DNA from: an uncultured Collinsella sp. | GTDB taxonomy: Bacteria > Actinomycetota > Coriobacteriia > Coriobacteriales > Coriobacteriaceae | Length of the DNA: 64,000 bases | Assembly (NCBI GenBank): GCA_937925715.1 | Contig: CALAMG010000039.1 | Coordinates: 1-64,000 of the forward strand | Reading direction: 5' to 3' | Shown: in pieces, positions 60,908 through 64,000 of the stretch | Numbering within the stretch: position 1 is the first letter of the stretch | Layout of the letters: every line of letters starts with the position of its first letter | The notes under the pieces: model-generated | Seen by the model: the letters and a program-made list of their open reading frames with translations, nothing else | Databases searched by the model: none | Told to the model about the DNA's origin: nothing | Position numbers and translations under genes: made by a program

Positions 60908-60953
60908 AAACCGCCCCGTCGAATGCATACTTCGACGGGGCGGTTTCCTTTTT
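60908..60953 (+). terminator. Strong rho-independent terminator of lemA
   Basis: AAACCGCCCCGTCGAA (60908-60923) pairs perfectly with TTCGACGGGGCGGTTT (60931-60946) with an eight-base loop, followed by CCTTTTT. Confidence 0.9.
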
Positions 60954-60972
60954 CGCGAAGGTCCCCCTCTAA

Positions 60973-61184
60973 GCGCCGTGCATTTTTAGGAGTATTCAAC
61001 ATAGCCAAGAGCTTCGGGCGCCACGATAAATGCCAAAGACCGCGAATGTCCCTGCAAATCAAACGCTGTCAGCCCATAACCCCGCCCATCATCCGTAGAA
61101 AACATCGAGAAATCCCGATTTTTTGCCCGAGGTCGGTATGCAGGGGCCTTCGATTGCAGAATACTCGCAAAAATGCACGTCGCC
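60973..61184. repeat. ~212-bp inverted-repeat element, copy 2
   Basis: The left arm GTGCATTTTTAGGAGTATTC and right arm GAATACTCGCAAAAATGCAC, at the ends of this segment, match the corresponding arms of the 32527-32746 element. The middle is different. Nothing coding is visible between the lemA terminator and the following nested hairpin. Confidence 0.65.
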
Positions 61185-61290
61185 ACCACCCCCACATGGC
61201 GCGAAGCAAAACACAAGCGCGGCCTAAAAGGCCGCGCACCATCTTTAATTCAAATCTATATTGCCTGTACGACAGCGCCAGGGTGACGCA

Positions 61291-61415
61291 GGCCCGAGGG
61301 CGACCTTCCTTTCCGGCGCACTCCGCAGGACGAAAGAGCCTCCGCCGCACGAAGTGCGCAGCGGAGGCTCTTTCATGTCCGAGGACGCGCCGGAAAGGAA
61401 GGTCGCCCTCGGGCC
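61291..61415. repeat. Nested hairpin with perfect 29-bp outer arms and an inner terminator-like stem
   Basis: GGCCCGAGGGCGACCTTCCT and nine further bases (61291-61319) are perfectly complementary to 61387-61415. Inside, GAGCCTCCGC...GCGGAGGCTC followed by TTTCATG nearly duplicates the terminator at 23975-24011. Outer arms are unrelated to the other nested hairpins. Confidence 0.85.
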
Positions 61416-61435
61416 GGACATATCCGTAAGACAAA

Positions 61436-62488
61436 TTACGCGACGGTGTAAACCCAGTTGTGCTTATCCTCGACAGCACCGGACTGGATGCCAGTCAGGG
61501 TCTCGCGAAGCTTCTTCATCACAGGGCCGATCTCGGTGTAGCCAGCCGGGAAGGTCACGGTCTCGTCGGCGCCGTAAACCTTGTTGTCAATCTCGCCAAC
61601 CGGAGAGATGACGGCAGCGGTGCCGCACAGGCCGCACTCCACAAAGGTACCGGCCTTGACCTCGGCCCACTCGACGGGACGCTGGTCAACGGTCATGCCC
61701 AGGTCCTGAGCAACCTGAACGAGCGAACGACGGGTGATAGAGGGCAGGATGGAGTCGGTGTGCGACTGCGGAACGACGAGCGTGCCATCCTCTTTCACGA
61801 ACAGGACATTGGCGCCACCGGTCTCCTCGACATAGGTGCGGGACTCGGAGTCGAGATACAGGTTCTCGGCATAGCCCTCGCGATGGGCCTCCATCGTGGG
61901 CTTAAGGGACATGGCGTAGTTCAGGCCGGCCTTGATGTTGCCGGTGCCGTGCGGTGCGGCACGGTCATACTCGGAAACGCGCAGCTTGACGGGCTTGAGG
62001 CCACCCTTAAAGTACGGACCGACCGGGGTCACGAGGATGCGGAACGTGTACTCAGGAGCGGGAGCCACGCCGATCACGTCACCGGAACCGATCATAAACG
62101 GACGCACGTACAGGGTCGCGCCGGAGCCGAAGGGCGGAACCCAGGCGGCGTTGGCAGAGACGACCTGCTTGACGGCCTCAACGAACTTGTCCTTGGGGAA
62201 CGGTGGCATCTCGAGACGCTGGGCAGAGTTGTACATACGCTCGGCGTTCATGTCGGGACGGAAGCAGACGATGCTGCCGTCCTCGGCGGTGTAGGCCTTC
62301 AGGCCCTCAAAGACCTCCTGACAGTAATGGAAGATGCCGCCGCACTCGGAGACATGCAGGGTGTGGTCGGTGGTCAGGCCGCCCTCGTCCCACTCGCCAT
62401 CCTTCCAATGAGCCTCGTAGCTGTAATCGGTCTTCATGTAGCCAAAGCCGAGGCTACCCCAATCGATATCCTTCTTCTCGACAGTCAT
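61436..62488 (-). CDS. ilvE: Branched-chain amino-acid aminotransferase
   Basis: This 350-residue PLP-dependent fold-type IV aminotransferase shows YCQEVFEGLKAYTAEDGSIVCFRPDMNAERM, GNIKAGLNYAMSLKPTMEA with the PLP-binding Lys near residue 195, VEETGGANVLFV and ECGLCGTAAVISPVGEI. It transfers the amino group in synthesis and breakdown of Leu, Ile and Val. ATG at 62488 follows AAGGAG. A leader of about 150 bases precedes it, with GC-rich potential hairpins but no recognisable riboswitch. Confidence 0.95.
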   Translation of the reverse strand: MTVEKKDIDWGSLGFGYMKTDYSYEAHWKDGEWDEGGLTTDHTLHVSECGGIFHYCQEVFEGLKAYTAEDGSIVCFRPDMNAERMYNSAQRLEMPPFPKDKFVEAVKQVVSANAAWVPPFGSGATLYVRPFMIGSGDVIGVAPAPEYTFRILVTPVGPYFKGGLKPVKLRVSEYDRAAPHGTGNIKAGLNYAMSLKPTMEAHREGYAENLYLDSESRTYVEETGGANVLFVKEDGTLVVPQSHTDSILPSITRRSLVQVAQDLGMTVDQRPVEWAEVKAGTFVECGLCGTAAVISPVGEIDNKVYGADETVTFPAGYTEIGPVMKKLRETLTGIQSGAVEDKHNWVYTVA

Positions 62489-62641
62489 ATGTCGCTCCTT
62501 ACATACACAGTTGCATACTCGCGAACCCGCACGCAAGGACCGAGGCCGACCGCGTCGCAACGTCGCACGCCCGGAGCGTAGAGCCGGACGGGACACGCGA
62601 GCAGCATCAAAGCCGATGGCACGTCGATTCGCATGCACGAG

Positions 62642-62669
62642 ATTGTACTCCGCACGCGCGTCGGATAAA
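62642..62669 (-). promoter_or_regulatory. Candidate promoter of ilvE
   Basis: On the minus strand TTTATC (62664-62669) and TACAAT (62642-62647) lie 16 bp apart, in an AT-rich patch upstream of the ilvE leader. The -35 is weak, so the call is tentative. Confidence 0.35.
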
Positions 62670-62709
62670 ACGTTTTTCTTTAACTAACTAAAGTATTTTC
62701 ATTTGACCG

Positions 62710-62748
62710 AAGCAAAGAGGCCCGCCACCACAAGCGGTGACGGGCCTC
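62710..62748 (-). terminator. Terminator of the DedA gene
   Basis: GAGGCCCGCCACC (62717-62729) pairs with GGTGACGGGCCTC (62736-62748). On the minus strand the stem is followed by TTTGCTT, consistent with termination of the gene ending at 62777. Confidence 0.7.
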
Positions 62749-62776
62749 AACTGCACGGTTTGCGCGCTGACTCGAG

Positions 62777-63424
62777 CTACGCGTTCTTTTTGCCAAGCTT
62801 AGCCTTAACCAGACCGACCACGGTCGGGATGATCGACACGGCAACGATGCCGACGATTAGCAGCTCAAAGTGCTCCTGCACAAAGGGGATGCCGCCAAAG
62901 AAGTAGCCCAGCAGTGTAAAGAGCGTCGACCAGGTAATGCCGCCCAGCACGTTAAAGATGACAAAATTGCGCCAGTGCATGCCGCCCATGCCGGCGATAA
63001 AGGGCACAAAGGTGCGGATAAACGGGAAGAAGCGACCCAGGAAGATGGCCAGGTGACCCCACTTGTCCAAGAAATCCTCGGACTTTTTGATGCGCTCGGG
63101 CGTCATAGCCTTGACCTTGCCCGAAGCGATAATCTTTTTGCCAAAGAAGTGACCGATCATAAAGTTGCACTGGTCGCCCAGGATGGCAGCCGCCCATGCG
63201 ACGGCCAGCAGGGCCACGATGTTAAAGCCGCCATTGTGGGCAAAGAAGCCCGAAGCAAACAGCAGTGAATCGCCGGGGAGGAACGGGAAGAACACCACGC
63301 CCGTCTCGATAAAGATGATCAGGAACACGCAGCCGTAGGCCATAAGCGGGCCGGCGGCGATCCAGCTGGCGATCGCGGTGCGCGGATCCCTAAGCAGCTC
63401 GGCGATAAAATTAATGAAACCCAT
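62777..63424 (-). CDS. DedA family membrane protein
   Basis: This 215-residue integral membrane protein matches DedA/SNARE-associated family members. It has FLPGDSLLFASGFFA near residue 45, GAILGDQCNFMIGHFFGKK-like residues near 80 and GRFFPFIRTFVPFIAGMGGM near 125. DedA proteins act in lipid or membrane homeostasis and proton-motive-force-linked processes; flippase roles have been assigned to some. ATG at 63424 follows GAGAGG; the upstream extension is unsupported. Confidence 0.93.
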   Translation of the reverse strand: MGFINFIAELLRDPRTAIASWIAAGPLMAYGCVFLIIFIETGVVFFPFLPGDSLLFASGFFAHNGGFNIVALLAVAWAAAILGDQCNFMIGHFFGKKIIASGKVKAMTPERIKKSEDFLDKWGHLAIFLGRFFPFIRTFVPFIAGMGGMHWRNFVIFNVLGGITWSTLFTLLGYFFGGIPFVQEHFELLIVGIVAVSIIPTVVGLVKAKLGKKNA

Positions 63425-63654
63425 GAAGTAAAACCTCTCAGTTGTGGGCGCGGATACGTCCAAGTTGACCAGTATACGGTTGCGGTGCCCCCTCGTGCGC
63501 AACCCCACAAAAGCATGACTCCATTACCAGCAAGTTTGCATAACTCATAACTAACACTTGTCGTGCAAAGCCGCCAAGATTGTTCTTCCTAATCCCTAGC
63601 GAATCGCTATACTTTATTGAATCGCATTGCCATGGCGCTAAGGGAGGGCGGCCG

Positions 63655-64000
63655 GTGAGCTTTATCAATACCATTCGCGAGGACATCAAGACCGTCCAAG
63701 CGCAGGACCCCGCCGCGCAAAACGGTCTGGTCATCTTCCTTTCCTATCCTGGCCTGCACGCCAAGTGGAACCACGTGCCCGAGCACTGGCTCTGGGAGCA
63801 CGGTCATCGCTCGCTCGCCCGCGTGCTCTCGCAAATCACCCGTCACATCACCGGCGTCGAGATTCATCCCGCCGCACAGATCGGCAAACATTTCTTTATC
63901 GACCACGCCATGGGCGTCGTCATCGGCGAGACCACCATTGTGGGTGACAACTGCGTGCTCTACCAGGGCGTCACGCTCGGCGGTACCGGCAACGAGACCG
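63655..64000 (+). CDS. cysE: Serine O-acetyltransferase, 5' part
   Basis: A GTG at 63655, preceded by AGGGAGGGCGG, opens a frame that runs off the window after 115 codons. The product starts SFINTIREDIKTVQAQDPAAQ and continues through YPGLHAKWNHVPEHWLWE, the catalytic-His region GVEIHPAAQIGKHFFIDHAMGVVIGETTIVGDN and the left-handed beta-helix hexapeptides GVTLGGTGNET. These are hallmarks of CysE, which acetylates serine as the first step of cysteine synthesis. The N-terminal helical domain is short compared with E. coli CysE, as in many Gram-positive homologues. A TATACT hexamer lies upstream near 63608. Confidence 0.93.
   Translation, partial: MSFINTIREDIKTVQAQDPAAQNGLVIFLSYPGLHAKWNHVPEHWLWEHGHRSLARVLSQITRHITGVEIHPAAQIGKHFFIDHAMGVVIGETTIVGDNCVLYQGVTLGGTGNET

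Overview
The window looks like the chromosome of a high-GC gut actinobacterium of class Coriobacteriia, most probably Collinsella or a close relative. This is inferred from the GC-rich third positions, the LAxTG-type sorting signals, the gene families present and the style of the intergenic palindromes; no 16S gene is present to prove it. About 46 protein genes, one tRNA-Ser(UGA) and the small SRP RNA can be supported. I see no prophage, no complete insertion sequence and no CRISPR array.

Layout. 0.3-4.7 kb (minus): polar amino-acid ABC importer (binding protein, permease, ATPase) followed by an M20 peptidase. 4.9-6.8 kb: aldose-1-epimerase-like protein and a one-pass membrane protein. 7.0-12.8 kb (minus): the most interesting gene cluster, with a MerR regulator, the flavin prenyltransferase UbiX, a UbiD-family decarboxylase, a DASS/ArsB-like anion transporter, and a protein that fuses an LpdD-like prenyl-flavin chaperone domain to a type I isopentenyl-diphosphate isomerase. 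Together they read as a self-contained aromatic-acid decarboxylation unit that also makes the prenyl donor for its own cofactor. 13-19 kb: an MFS exporter, two AAA/DUF4143 ATPases each preceded by iterated operator-like repeats, a low-molecular-weight phosphatase and a pyridoxal kinase-like operon. 19.5-23.9 kb: a MarR regulator translationally coupled to a heterodimeric ABC exporter. 24.4-30 kb: a frame-disrupted GGDEF gene, then a LysR gene divergent from an SDR-MFS-Gfo/Idh/MocA operon. 30.4-37.1 kb: Tex, transaldolase, HAD phosphatase, and RlmKL with a degenerate RlmL half. 37.2-41.9 kb: KdpE/KdpD-like two-component system, a small membrane protein and the Kup potassium transporter. 42-51.6 kb: nitroreductase, LTA-synthase-like protein, a 1362-residue wall-anchored surface protein and a flavodoxin. 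51.7-56.7 kb: a second heterodimeric ABC exporter and a coiled-coil wall-anchored protein. 57-64 kb: SRP RNA, a TadA-glycerate kinase fusion, tRNA-Ser, a TetR regulator, LemA, IlvE, DedA and the 5' part of cysE.

The second striking aspect is the intergenic DNA. Nearly every larger gap is filled by palindromic repeats belonging to several distinct families: a 61-bp unit in three tandem arrays, a 131-bp element, a 162-bp element, a ~100-bp composite, a short GTGACAAAGGGAC palindrome in at least eight places, and four nested hairpins whose outer arms are perfectly or almost perfectly paired but unrelated in sequence. Copy lengths are exactly conserved in several families, and some copies supply the stop codon of the neighbouring gene.
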